This document shows positions 1-8,745 of a stretch of DNA of 64,000 bases, one piece after another. The translations under genes were made by a program, and so were the position numbers. The DNA is from Desulfobacterium sp. (GTDB taxonomy: Bacteria > Desulfobacterota > Desulfobacteria > Desulfobacterales > Desulfobacteraceae), in assembly GCA_030145245.1 (NCBI GenBank), contig JAQYWC010000034.1:1-64000 (forward strand). The letters are read 5' to 3'. Each line of letters starts with the position of its first letter. Positions within the stretch are counted from its first letter, which is position 1. A model generated the notes under the pieces. That model had not been told where the DNA came from, did no database searches, and worked only from the letters and a program-made list of their open reading frames with translations.

Positions 1-2
1 CT

Positions 3-1757
3 GATGGCTCATTGTGCTATATCGATCGTAGCTATGTTTTTAGTAATGTTCCAGAACTGTTGCTGAACTCAATATATATAAAGACGGCAAATAATGATAA
101 CAGTCAAAGGGACAATGATTCTTTTCTCTCCTTTGATGTAAGTTCTGCCGTGACAATATATGTCGCCCATGATGATCGTAGTACCCCCACATGGCTTGAG
201 AGCTTTACCGATACCGGATTGGATCTTAGAACTGACAACACAATGAGTATTTACTCAAAAGAATTTCCCGCTGGCAGAGTTGAGCTAGGAAGTAACTATT
301 TTGGTAGTATGTATGCTGTTATTCTAAAAGTTATTCCAGATACAACCGCACCTAATATCACATTGTCAACACCTACAACTGCAAATGTTTATAATACATC
401 AGATTCTAAGATAACCCTGACGGGAACTGCATCCGATGATGTTTTGGTGTCTGAAGTGAATTGGAGTGTTGCAGGTGCTGAAAGTGGAATTGCAATTGGA
501 ACACAACAATGGAGCCTGACCGATTTTGTTCTTTCAGAAGGCGAGACTCTTTTTACGATTGCTGCAGTAGATAGTTCTGGGAATACCTCAGAAGTCCAGT
601 TGAAAGTCCTTTATACTCCTCCTGATTACGAACCCCCCGTTATTAAAATTGTTTCTCCGACAACAGAGGGCGTATACGAAACAAACGAACCCAATGTCAA
701 TATCTCAGGGACTGTCTCCGACAATGTTGGGTTAAGTAATGTCGGTTGGTACAGCTCCGGAGGCCAAAGCGGTTCCGCAGTTGGGCTGGAAAATTGGGAA
801 ATTGATAATGTCGGTCTGTTAGAAGGGGATAATAAAATTACGATTACTGCGACCGATACTGCTGGAAATCAAAAAAATAGCGAACTAAATGTAAAATATA
901 TTATAAGGCCCCAGCTCCCTTCATCAGAAAATCTTATATCTAATATCTCAGTTGCATCAGGAAGGACCTATGAAGTGGCTTCCGGTTTGTCTGATGGTTC
1001 TTTGGCGTACATAGACCGCAGTTATACATTTAGTGATGTCCCTGAAATGTTGTTGAATTCAATTTATATAAAGACGGCAAATAATGATAACAGCCAAAGA
1101 GGTAATGATTCGTTTCTATCCTTTGATGTAAATACTGCAGTGACAGTATATGTTGCCCATGATGATCGCAGCAAACCCTCGTGGCTTGAAGATTTTACAG
1201 ATACAGGATTAGACCTTAGAACAGATGTTTCAATGAGTGTTTATTCAAAAGATTTTTCAGCAGGTCGGATTGAATTGGGAAGCAATTACTATGGTAGTAT
1301 GTATTCTGTTATCATAAAGGAAGTGATCTCTTTACCACCCCCGCCTATTGTATCCGAAAATTTAATATCGAATATTGCAGTTGCTTCAGGAAGAACTTAT
1401 GAAGTGGTTTCGGGTCTGTCCGATGGTTCTTTGGCGTACATTGATCGCGGTTATATCTTTAGTGATGTTCCTGGATTCCTTTTGAATTTAACATATATAC
1501 AGACGGCGAATAATGATAACAGCCAAAGGGGTAATGATTCCTTTCTATCCTTTGATGTAAATACCGCAGTGACAGTATATGTTGCCCATGATGACCGCAG
1601 CAAGCCCGCGTGGCTTGAAAATTTTACTGATACAGGATTAGACCTTAGAACAGATGTTTTAATGAGTATCTATTCAAAAGAGTATTCACCGGGCCGAATT
1701 GAATTGGGAAGTAATGAATATGGGAGTATGTATTCTGTTATTGTAAAAGAACAATAA
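3..1757 (+). CDS. Secreted Ig-like/beta-sandwich repeat protein, 3' part
   Basis: The reading frame is open from the first codon of the window and the first visible repeat is already missing its beginning, so the real start lies upstream and the TTG at 12 is not a start. The visible part has a partial ~135-aa repeat (YIDRSY...AHDDRS...DTGLDL), two bacterial Ig-like domains of about 95 aa (each beginning with a PP/AP segment and ending in a DxxGN strand), then two full copies of the first repeat (from about nt 924 and 1353). Such beta-sandwich arrays occur in exported adhesion or carbohydrate-binding proteins; no catalytic motif is visible here. The function of the repeat is not known to me. 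Composition is AT-rich like the following gene. Confidence 0.8.
   Translation, partial: DGSLCYIDRSYVFSNVPELLLNSIYIKTANNDNSQRDNDSFLSFDVSSAVTIYVAHDDRSTPTWLESFTDTGLDLRTDNTMSIYSKEFPAGRVELGSNYFGSMYAVILKVIPDTTAPNITLSTPTTANVYNTSDSKITLTGTASDDVLVSEVNWSVAGAESGIAIGTQQWSLTDFVLSEGETLFTIAAVDSSGNTSEVQLKVLYTPPDYEPPVIKIVSPTTEGVYETNEPNVNISGTVSDNVGLSNVGWYSSGGQSGSAVGLENWEIDNVGLLEGDNKITITATDTAGNQKNSELNVKYIIRPQLPSSENLISNISVASGRTYEVASGLSDGSLAYIDRSYTFSDVPEMLLNSIYIKTANNDNSQRGNDSFLSFDVNTAVTVYVAHDDRSKPSWLEDFTDTGLDLRTDVSMSVYSKDFSAGRIELGSNYYGSMYSVIIKEVISLPPPPIVSENLISNIAVASGRTYEVVSGLSDGSLAYIDRGYIFSDVPGFLLNLTYIQTANNDNSQRGNDSFLSFDVNTAVTVYVAHDDRSKPAWLENFTDTGLDLRTDVLMSIYSKEYSPGRIELGSNEYGSMYSVIVKEQ
924..1751 (+). repeat. Two tandem copies of a ~400-bp coding repeat
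   Basis: Two directly repeated units begin near 924 and 1353 and encode near-identical ~135-aa domains; a third, truncated copy occupies roughly nt 1-330. Long stretches are identical at the DNA level, which points to recent duplication or gene conversion inside the gene. The two Ig-like domains separate the first copy from the second. Confidence 0.8.
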
Positions 1758-1833
1758 TTTCATAAGAAATGTTGGTGTGATAACATGTCTTTATTAACGA
1801 TTAAGATCGTTATATGCAAGGAGGTATTTTGTT

Positions 1834-2181
1834 ATGACTAAAAGAGTATTTGTATTTTGCTTGACGTTGCTATTGTTCGTTCTGTCTTTTTTTTCAATTT
1901 CATATGCAGCATCATTGTCATGGGAACCTGTGCCTGGGACGATAACAGGATATCGAGTATACTATGGTACAAGTGTTCAAGATTTGAAACTGCTGGACGA
2001 TGTTTCGAATTCAACACGTCAATATTCATTTGATTCAATTTCACTTGTCCCCCTACAAAAATATTATTTTGCAGTTTCAGCTTATAATTCTGTTGGTGAG
2101 AGCGAACTGTCAAATACCGTTTCTTATACTCCGGGAGATATGACCCCCCCCATGGCACCAATTGGTTTGAACGTTGAGTGA
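1834..2181 (+). CDS. Small secreted single fibronectin type III domain protein
   Basis: 115 aa with a clear signal peptide (residues 1 to about 25, hydrophobic core LLLFVLSFFSI, cleavage after YAA) followed by one fibronectin-III-like domain (SLSWEPVPG...YRVYYG...YYFAVSAYNSVGESELSNTVSY). The ATG is preceded by AAGGAGG at a good distance. The protein stops soon after a TPPMAPIGL linker, which in larger proteins normally leads into another Fn3 domain, so it could be the N-terminal remnant of a longer multi-domain protein. A short palindrome (TAACGAT-TAAG-ATCGTTA, 1795-1812) lies just upstream and could be an operator or hairpin. Confidence 0.65.
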   Translation: MTKRVFVFCLTLLLFVLSFFSISYAASLSWEPVPGTITGYRVYYGTSVQDLKLLDDVSNSTRQYSFDSISLVPLQKYYFAVSAYNSVGESELSNTVSYTPGDMTPPMAPIGLNVE

Positions 2182-2763
2182 TGATTTAATAGTTGCGATG
2201 CTACCTACAAGGGGGTTTTAAACCTATCAAGAACACCTGTCCAATGGTTTTTGATGGTCTTAACTGATCCAATAATCGGAGTAAGACGGCTAAGATTTAT
2301 CTGTAAGTACCATTGTTTGATCAAGATTTAGAATTTTTCCTCTGTGGGAGGTTTATAGATCGCTTGAAAATTATCTCTTAGATGAAGTTCCCGGATTGGT
2401 ATGAGATTTAATTTTTTAGGGTGGAGAACCTCCATTTCTTCTCTTTACCTGTAAGCTGGCCCTTTGCGCACGCATGGGACTGTATCCATTTGATTCTGAG
2501 GCCACGCAGATGCCTTGATTTGTCAGCATGTGAGATGGAGGCTTTTGTACTCTTGACTGCTGCACATCTTGAGGCTTTCCTGGAGCTATTCTTCAGGCAA
2601 TTCATCCTTTTTGAGCTTTTAGGTGCATCTCATCATTGCTGGGTTTTTGGTCTCCCTATTCAAATTTAATCGTTTCGTTCTGGGGTGAGGCGGTAATACC
2701 CTTACACATGGGGATTCTCTACGATGGATTATTAATCATGTCGTTTATCATTGTGAGGTAATA
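2182..2763 (+). other. Intergenic stretch without a convincing gene
   Basis: About 580 bases between the Fn3 protein and the biosynthetic cluster. Two overlapping short ORFs on opposite strands (2408-2605 minus, 2421-2669 plus) lack ribosome binding sites and recognisable domains. The minus-strand peptide is rich in Lys/Arg and could be the tail of a decayed transposase, but I cannot name a family. The promoter of the downstream cluster probably lies here; no clear consensus is visible. Confidence 0.5.
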
Positions 2764-3363
2764 ATGAATAAACTTGAAAAGTTTTTATTAGATCCTGTTA
2801 CTGCCATTTCTCTCATATTCGCACTGATCAGAGGGTGTTTGATAAAACTCAAATATAGGGTTATCAATAAAAATATTAAAATCGGGTCAAGTTTAAGAGC
2901 ATATTCAGGATTGATCATAAAAGGCCCTGGGAAAGTTATAATCGGAGATAAAGTTAGTTTTGATCTCAGTTTCTTAAGGATCTCTTCTATTATTACTCAT
3001 ACTGAAAATTCTGTCGTTAGAATCGGAAATGCTTCTTACCTTGGGGGAATCAGAATAAGCTGTGTTGATTCTGTTACAATTGGTGATGATGTGCTCATGG
3101 GAAGCACTACCGTTATGGATTCTGATATCATTCCTGGAAGATTGACAAAAATAGATGAACAGTGGATAAATTCTAATGTAAAGGCTGTAAAAATCGGCTC
3201 ACATGTTTGGACAGGTGCCAATTCATTCGTATTAAGGGGGAGTGTCCTTCATGATGAAGCTGTTCTTGGTTCCGGTTCTGTTCTTCGTGAAAAGGAAGTC
3301 GCTGAAAAAATGCTAATGGTTGGGAATCCTGCAAGAAAAATAAGTGGGACAAAAAATCAATGA
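2764..3363 (+). CDS. Hexapeptide-repeat acyltransferase (WbbJ/CysE-like fold)
   Basis: 199 aa. An N-terminal ~45-aa hydrophobic/basic segment precedes imperfect hexapeptide repeats ([LIV]-G-x4) through most of the chain (KGPGKVIIGDKVSF, VVRIGNASYLGGI, VTIGDDVLMG, VKIGSHVWTGANSFVL, EAVLGSGSVL), the signature of left-handed beta-helix O-acyl- or acetyltransferases. Such enzymes move acetyl or acyl groups from CoA or a carrier protein to sugars of surface polysaccharides. The start ATG has GAGG 4-5 bases upstream. It overlaps the next acyltransferase by ATGA, which indicates translational coupling, and heads a cluster with an ACP and acyl ligase that could supply its acyl donor (inference). Confidence 0.8.
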   Translation: MNKLEKFLLDPVTAISLIFALIRGCLIKLKYRVINKNIKIGSSLRAYSGLIIKGPGKVIIGDKVSFDLSFLRISSIITHTENSVVRIGNASYLGGIRISCVDSVTIGDDVLMGSTTVMDSDIIPGRLTKIDEQWINSNVKAVKIGSHVWTGANSFVLRGSVLHDEAVLGSGSVLREKEVAEKMLMVGNPARKISGTKNQ

Positions 3364-3911
3364 TTAGTATAAGGGATAAAATACGAACGTGGTATTATAT
3401 TGTAAAGTATCAGTATGTCTTTCGAAAAGCCTTTTTCGGGAAAAATAGTGTAATTAAATGTAAACTTAGTATAAAAGGCCCTGGAAAAATAATGATTGGG
3501 GAAAATTGTTGCTTTGATACTGATCCATGGGGGAATGGATATGTTACCCTTTATACGCATTTGAAAAAAGCAAGAATAAACATTGGGAACAATGTTACCT
3601 TGCGGGCGACCCGATTTGGCAGCCATCTTAAAATCACTGTTCGTGATAATTCCTTAATTGAAAGTGCATCCGTGTTTGATTCCGATTTTCATAATGTTGA
3701 TTATGAAAATCGAGATAAGGATTTTAACCAGAATGACAGAAAAGTCACGATTGGCCAAGGTGCCTATGTGGGGTGTGAGTCTTTGTGCTCCAAAGGGTCT
3801 GAGCTGGGATCGAATGTTGTTATGCTCCCTGTCAGTGTCACGGGAACGAAATCTTTTCCTGATAACTCTAAAATAGGTGGCTTTCCAGCAAGAATTTTAA
3901 GGGAAACTTAA
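3360..3911 (+). CDS. Second hexapeptide-repeat acyltransferase
   Basis: 183 aa, starting on the ATGA that ends the previous gene. It shares the same plan: an N-terminal helical lead (RTWYYIVKYQYVF) and hexapeptide repeats (IKGPGKIMIGENCCFDTD, ARINIGNNVTL, KVTIGQGAYVGCESLCSKGSELGSNVVMLP) ending in the usual GGFPARIL segment. The pair probably arose by duplication, since both carry the KGPGKxxIG motif near residue 40. A role in O-acetylation or acylation of a glycan is inferred from the family; substrate unknown. Confidence 0.8.
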   Translation: MISIRDKIRTWYYIVKYQYVFRKAFFGKNSVIKCKLSIKGPGKIMIGENCCFDTDPWGNGYVTLYTHLKKARINIGNNVTLRATRFGSHLKITVRDNSLIESASVFDSDFHNVDYENRDKDFNQNDRKVTIGQGAYVGCESLCSKGSELGSNVVMLPVSVTGTKSFPDNSKIGGFPARILRET

Positions 3912-3924
3912 AAGAAATGGGTTT

Positions 3925-5880
3925 ATGTGTGGTGTAGCCGGCATAATCAATTACAAATCGTGTGAAAAAAAAGAAAGACTTCTTTCCAGTATGTGTAGCT
4001 ATATCCATCACCGGGGCCCGGATGCAACCGGAACATATTCAAAGGGTCCTGCTGGACTTGCCCATACTCGCCTGCGAATTATTGATCTACATGGTGGAGA
4101 TCAGCCTATTCACAATGAAGACAGATCAATATGGATAATCTTCAACGGGGAAATCTTTAACTATCCTGAATTGCGAAAAAGATTAATTTCCAGAGGTCAC
4201 AGATTTTATACAGAAACAGATACTGAGGTTCTGGTTCATATGTTTGAAGATTATGGAACAGGACTGTTTGAACATCTCAATGGGCAGTTTGCATTTGCAT
4301 TGTGGGATCAAAATAGAGAGGAACTTTTACTTGGCCGGGACAGAATGGGGATAAGGCCTTTGTTCTATTTTATAAAAAACAGCAGACTCGTATTTGCCTC
4401 TGAAATTAAAGCGCTATTCGCAGATAAAAAAATTCCAAGACAGATTGATCCCCAAAATCTTTCAGAAATTTTTACTTGCTGGTCTACTTATGATGGTGCC
4501 ACCGTTTTTAAAAATATCTTTCAGGTTCCTCCTGGCCATTATGCGCAATTTTCCAAAAAAGGTTTGAAAATCAGACAATACTGGGAATTGCCCTTTGGCA
4601 AGGCGTCCAATCGGGAATATCCGAAACGTCCTCTATCTGAATGGTCAGAGGAGTTAAACCAGCTCCTGGTGGACGCTACACTTATCAGGCTTCGGGCTGA
4701 CGTGCCCGTTGGTGCTTATCTTAGCGGAGGTTTGGACAGCACATATACAAGTGCTCTGATAAAAAAGAATAGCAGTAATAAACTCTGCACTTTTTCAGTC
4801 GGATTTACAGATAAACGATTTGATGAATCATTTTTTCAGAACATGGCCGTTGATTATCTTGGAACGGATCATAAGGCCATAACCTGCTCATATCAAGATA
4901 TTGGAGCGATATTCCCAAAGGTAATATGGCACACAGAAACTCCGCTGATCAGAACTGCTCCTGCCCCGCTTATGCTTCTTTCACGTCTTGTACGGGAGAA
5001 TGATTTTAAAGTTGTATTAACCGGTGAAGGCGCTGATGAAATTTTTGCAGGATATAATATTTTCAAGGAAGACAAGGTTCGTCGATTTTGGGCAAAAGAT
5101 CCTGGTTCCAGGCTTCGTCCATTACTTCTTCAAAAGCTCTATCCATATATTTTCTCTCAAAAAAAAGGAAAAGCTGTAAAAGTTCTTGAACTGTTTTTTC
5201 AAAAAGGCATGCAGGATTTAAGCTCTCCTGTATATTCACATATGCTGAGATGGGGAAACTCATCACACATGAAAGGTTTTTTCTCTCCTGACCTGCAGAA
5301 ACAGATTTCTGATTTAGATAATTTTATAACCAGATATATTCAAACCCTTCCTGAAGGGTTCATGTGCCGGGATTCTTTGTCAAGGGCCCAATACATTGAA
5401 AGCCGGATTTTCCTTTCCAATTACCTGTTATCCTCCCAGGGAGACCGTATGGCCATGGCAAATTCAGTAGAAGGGCGTTATCCCTTTCTGGATCACAGGG
5501 TAGTTGAATTTGCAGCTGAACTGCCTCCTGATATTAGAATGAATGGAATGACAGAAAAATACATACTTAAAAAAGCAGCCCGAGGATTAATGCCGCCGAG
5601 ACTGATTAATAGAGTAAAACAGCCTTATCGCGCTCCCATTAGCCAAGCATTTCTGGGAGATACTCATCATGATTATGTGCATGAACTGCTCTCGGAAAAA
5701 GCAATCAAAGAAAATGGGTATTTTGATCATATTAAAACAAATAATCTGTTAAAGAAATGCAAACAACAAAAAGGGACCCTTTTAAGTGAACGTGAAAACA
5801 TGGCCCTTGTTGGGATTTTATCAACCCAGCTTTTGGATTTTCATTTTATAAAAAAAATTCCAAGGGAGGAAGGCGTTTGA
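3925..5880 (+). CDS. asnB: Asparagine synthase-type glutamine amidotransferase
   Basis: 651 aa. The N-terminal class II glutaminase domain begins with the catalytic Cys2 (MCGVAGIIN) and contains RGPDA and the glutamine-site segment FNGEIFN. The C-terminal synthetase domain has the PP-loop SGGLDS (about residue 269) and a later GEGADE motif. In AsnB these hydrolyse glutamine and pass ammonia to an AMP-activated carboxylate. In polysaccharide or exosortase-associated loci such paralogues are thought to amidate sugar acids or other acyl substrates rather than make asparagine. The stop codon overlaps the TTG start of the next gene, which also encodes a PP-loop enzyme, so the two probably act together. 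Confidence 0.9.
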   Translation: MCGVAGIINYKSCEKKERLLSSMCSYIHHRGPDATGTYSKGPAGLAHTRLRIIDLHGGDQPIHNEDRSIWIIFNGEIFNYPELRKRLISRGHRFYTETDTEVLVHMFEDYGTGLFEHLNGQFAFALWDQNREELLLGRDRMGIRPLFYFIKNSRLVFASEIKALFADKKIPRQIDPQNLSEIFTCWSTYDGATVFKNIFQVPPGHYAQFSKKGLKIRQYWELPFGKASNREYPKRPLSEWSEELNQLLVDATLIRLRADVPVGAYLSGGLDSTYTSALIKKNSSNKLCTFSVGFTDKRFDESFFQNMAVDYLGTDHKAITCSYQDIGAIFPKVIWHTETPLIRTAPAPLMLLSRLVRENDFKVVLTGEGADEIFAGYNIFKEDKVRRFWAKDPGSRLRPLLLQKLYPYIFSQKKGKAVKVLELFFQKGMQDLSSPVYSHMLRWGNSSHMKGFFSPDLQKQISDLDNFITRYIQTLPEGFMCRDSLSRAQYIESRIFLSNYLLSSQGDRMAMANSVEGRYPFLDHRVVEFAAELPPDIRMNGMTEKYILKKAARGLMPPRLINRVKQPYRAPISQAFLGDTHHDYVHELLSEKAIKENGYFDHIKTNNLLKKCKQQKGTLLSERENMALVGILSTQLLDFHFIKKIPREEGV

Positions 5881-6920
5881 CCACTGATCAAGTGAATATT
5901 CCTGAAAAAATCTGTGATAACTGCATCCTGCCTGGAACATTTCCCGGCATAGCGTTTAATGATCAGGGGACCTGTAATTATTGTCAAAAAGAAGCCGTTT
6001 CTTCAAATAAAATCAACCCTGCTGAAAAAAAAAATCAATACCGTCTTCGCCTTGATGCCTTGATAGAAAATACAAAAGGATCTGCTCCGGTATATGATAT
6101 GATAATCGCCTACAGTGGCGGTAAGGATTCTTCTTACACCTTAAAGCTTCTCAAGGAACGTTACAACCTCCGCATGGTTGCACTGACATTTGATAACCAC
6201 TTTGTATCATCAACCGCCTTTGAGAATATAAAAAAAGTCACCGACAGTCTGGAGATTGATTCCATCACTTTTAAACCGTCCTGGCGCAGCATAAAGGAAA
6301 TGTTTGCATTAACGGCAAAAAAGGATATTTTTTCGCGCCAGACGTTATTGCGTGCATCGAGCATCTGTACCGCCTGCATTTGTCTGGTTAAAAGCATGGT
6401 GCTCAAAACAGCCCTTGAAATGTCAATCCCCCTTGTTGGATTTGGCTGGTCTCCAGGACAGGCCCCAATTCAATCTGCCATACTGAAAACCAATCCTTCC
6501 TTTTCGCTTTCAACTCAGAATGTTTTAAAAAATGCCTTTCCTCCGGAATTGATTGATGAGTTGCATCAATATTTTATTCCCGATGATTACTTTAACTCCT
6601 TTAAGGACTCTTTCCCCCATAATATCCACCCCCTTGCTTTTTACGACTATGATGAAGACCGAATTAAGAAGGAACTCAATGAACTGGGATGGCTGGCTCC
6701 TGAAGATACAGACACAAATTCGTCTAACTGCCTGATAAATGCATATGCCAACAACTGCCATATAAGCCGTCATGGATTTCATCCGTATGTATGGGAAATA
6801 GCAAATATGGTAAGACAGGGTCTTATCTCCCGAGACCTTGGATTAATAAAAATATACTCCAAACAGAACAAAACAATGATTAACTATGCAAAAAGGAGGC
6901 TTACAAATGGAGCAACCTAA
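5877..6920 (+). CDS. PP-loop ATPase, N-acetyl sugar amidotransferase-like (PseA/WbpG family)
   Basis: 347 aa starting at TTG, which overlaps the asnB stop and follows AGGGAGGAAGG. Two CxxC pairs near the N-terminus (Cys13/16 and Cys33/36) look like a metal-binding knuckle, followed by the ATP pyrophosphatase loop SGGKDSS (about residue 80). This architecture matches the amidotransferases of sialic/pseudaminic-type sugar and LPS loci, which adenylate a carbonyl and replace it with nitrogen. Its coupling to asnB suggests that the AsnB-like glutaminase supplies ammonia (inference). The C-terminus extends over the ribosome binding site and start of the ACP gene. Confidence 0.8.
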   Translation: MTTDQVNIPEKICDNCILPGTFPGIAFNDQGTCNYCQKEAVSSNKINPAEKKNQYRLRLDALIENTKGSAPVYDMIIAYSGGKDSSYTLKLLKERYNLRMVALTFDNHFVSSTAFENIKKVTDSLEIDSITFKPSWRSIKEMFALTAKKDIFSRQTLLRASSICTACICLVKSMVLKTALEMSIPLVGFGWSPGQAPIQSAILKTNPSFSLSTQNVLKNAFPPELIDELHQYFIPDDYFNSFKDSFPHNIHPLAFYDYDEDRIKKELNELGWLAPEDTDTNSSNCLINAYANNCHISRHGFHPYVWEIANMVRQGLISRDLGLIKIYSKQNKTMINYAKRRLTNGAT

Positions 6921-7158
6921 AAATAAAATTCGTAGTTTTATTGTTGAAAACTTTTTATTTGGAGAAGAAAACGATTTAACAGACGATACATCGTTTTTGA
7001 ATGAAGGCATTATTGATTCAACCGGCGTTCTTGAATTAATAGAGTTTCTTGAAGAAGAATTTGAAATTGAAATCGATGACGATGATATGATACCAGAGAA
7101 TTTGGATTCATTGAACAACCTGGATAAATTCTTAAAAAAAATCATTATAACATCCTGA
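6907..7158 (+). CDS. Acyl carrier protein
   Basis: 83 aa, highly acidic. The phosphopantetheine attachment site is Ser38 in GIIDST, followed by the helix GVLELIEFLEEEFEIEI typical of ACPs. I place the start at 6907 because GGAGG (6895-6899) sits seven bases upstream; an in-frame ATG at 6886 has no site. The gene starts inside the end of the PP-loop gene, so the two are translationally coupled. Together with the downstream AMP-forming ligase it probably forms a dedicated acyl (or aminoacyl) activation and carrier pair. Confidence 0.92.
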   Translation: MEQPKNKIRSFIVENFLFGEENDLTDDTSFLNEGIIDSTGVLELIEFLEEEFEIEIDDDDMIPENLDSLNNLDKFLKKIIITS

Positions 7159-7167
7159 GGGGGGCGT

Positions 7168-8727
7168 ATGGATACCACTTCACCGACCCTGATTCATCAC
7201 CTTTTGGAAACGAGTTCTGCAAAATATCCAGATAAAACTGCACTGATAGCGGGAGATGTTAGGGCTCCCTACGTACATATAAATTCAGAGGCAAACAAGT
7301 TAGCAAGGTTACTGTTAGATCATTCAATTAAAAAAGGGGACAGGGTTGTACTGATTCTTGAAAATTGTCCTGAATATGTTATTAGTTATTATGGTGTGCT
7401 CAAAGCTGGGGGGGTCGTGGTTCCCTTGGGGACTGCTTTGAAACCAGCCTCCCTCAGGCATCTGCTTTCCCAATTAAATCCCAGAGCCCTGATCTGTTCT
7501 AAAAAGAGTATAGCGATGCTGAGATCATGTGGATTGGATCATTTTGATATAAAAATGTTAATAACCACAGAGCCGGTAAATGATGGGCTGTTCCTGAACA
7601 TTAAAATGATTTCGTGGGAGGAGATGAACAGCTTTAACATCACAGGAAATATTAATAGCCCCATTGATTGTTCGACTCTTGCAACCATAATTTATACATC
7701 GGGCAGTTCCGGAACTCCAAAAGGGGTTATGCTCTCCCATGAAAACATCATTGCAAATACAAAATCAATCTGTCAGTATTTAAACCTTACAAAAAATGAT
7801 GTTCAAATGGTTGTACTACCCTTTTTTTATGTGATGGGTAAATCTCTTCTCAACACTTTATTCGCAGTGGGAGGCACACTGGTAATAAATAACCAATTTG
7901 CCTATCCATACTCCATTCTCGAACAGATGATAGAGGAGAAAATCACCTGTTTTTCCGGTGTGCCCTCAACCTATACTTTTCTTCTGCATCGTTCCTCCTT
8001 AAAAGCATGTCGTAATAAATTAAACTTGCTTCGGCTCTGTTCCCAGGCGGGCGGACATATGTCGGCCAAGACAAAGTTAAAACTTTTACAGGTCCTTCCC
8101 GACCATACAGATCTTTATATTATGTATGGTGCAACAGAGGCTTCTGCGCGGCTTTCCTATCTTGAACCTGAAGAGCTGACAAACAAAATAAATTCCATAG
8201 GCAAACCTATTCCAGGGGTGAAACTAAAAGTTCTTGATGTCAATAACAAAGAAGTAGCACCTGGAAAAATTGGGGAAATCGTTGCCAAAGGCAGCAACAT
8301 CATGCAGGGGTACTGGAATGATCCTGAGACAACCGCAGCAGTATTAGATGAACATGGGTATCATACAGGTGATCAGGGCTACATGGATGAAGATGGATAT
8401 TTGTTTTTAACGGGAAGAAAGGACAGTTTGTTAAAAGTAGGGGGCCATCGCATTAATCCTCAGGAAATTGAAGATGCTGTCATGGAGACAGATCTTGCTG
8501 TTGAAGTTGCTGTGGTGGGACTAAAGGATTCTCTTTTGGGGTATAAACTGATTGCCATTGTTGCACCAATAAATGAAACTGTGGTAATAAAGATGATCAT
8601 GGAGCGTTGTGCAACAATACTGCCAAAATATAAACTACCGACTACGATAAAATTTGTAAAAGCATTACCCAAAAAAACAAACGGTAAGATTGACAAAAGC
8701 AGATGTCTTGACTTAATAACGCCTTAA
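7168..8727 (+). CDS. AMP-forming acyl-CoA/acyl-ACP ligase
   Basis: 519 aa of the ANL adenylating superfamily. Visible core motifs are the P-loop-like YTSGSSGTPKG (about 173-183), YGATEAS (about 320), GDQGYMDEDGYLFLTGR (about 400) with the hinge Lys/Gly segment KVGGHRINPQEIE, and the C-terminal catalytic lysine in KKTNGKID (about 505). It adenylates a carboxylate and transfers it to a thiol; the ACP ten bases upstream is the probable acceptor. Similar ligases occur beside ACP and AsnB paralogues in exosortase-type loci. Substrate not predictable. RBS GAGGGGGG is strong. Confidence 0.9.
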   Translation: MDTTSPTLIHHLLETSSAKYPDKTALIAGDVRAPYVHINSEANKLARLLLDHSIKKGDRVVLILENCPEYVISYYGVLKAGGVVVPLGTALKPASLRHLLSQLNPRALICSKKSIAMLRSCGLDHFDIKMLITTEPVNDGLFLNIKMISWEEMNSFNITGNINSPIDCSTLATIIYTSGSSGTPKGVMLSHENIIANTKSICQYLNLTKNDVQMVVLPFFYVMGKSLLNTLFAVGGTLVINNQFAYPYSILEQMIEEKITCFSGVPSTYTFLLHRSSLKACRNKLNLLRLCSQAGGHMSAKTKLKLLQVLPDHTDLYIMYGATEASARLSYLEPEELTNKINSIGKPIPGVKLKVLDVNNKEVAPGKIGEIVAKGSNIMQGYWNDPETTAAVLDEHGYHTGDQGYMDEDGYLFLTGRKDSLLKVGGHRINPQEIEDAVMETDLAVEVAVVGLKDSLLGYKLIAIVAPINETVVIKMIMERCATILPKYKLPTTIKFVKALPKKTNGKIDKSRCLDLITP

Positions 8728-8745
8728 ATCTTTTAGAGGTCTGTT

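Noticed and set aside
2408-2669. Overlapping ORFs on both strands
   Set aside because: Neither has a ribosome site or recognisable domain; at most a transposase tail relic.
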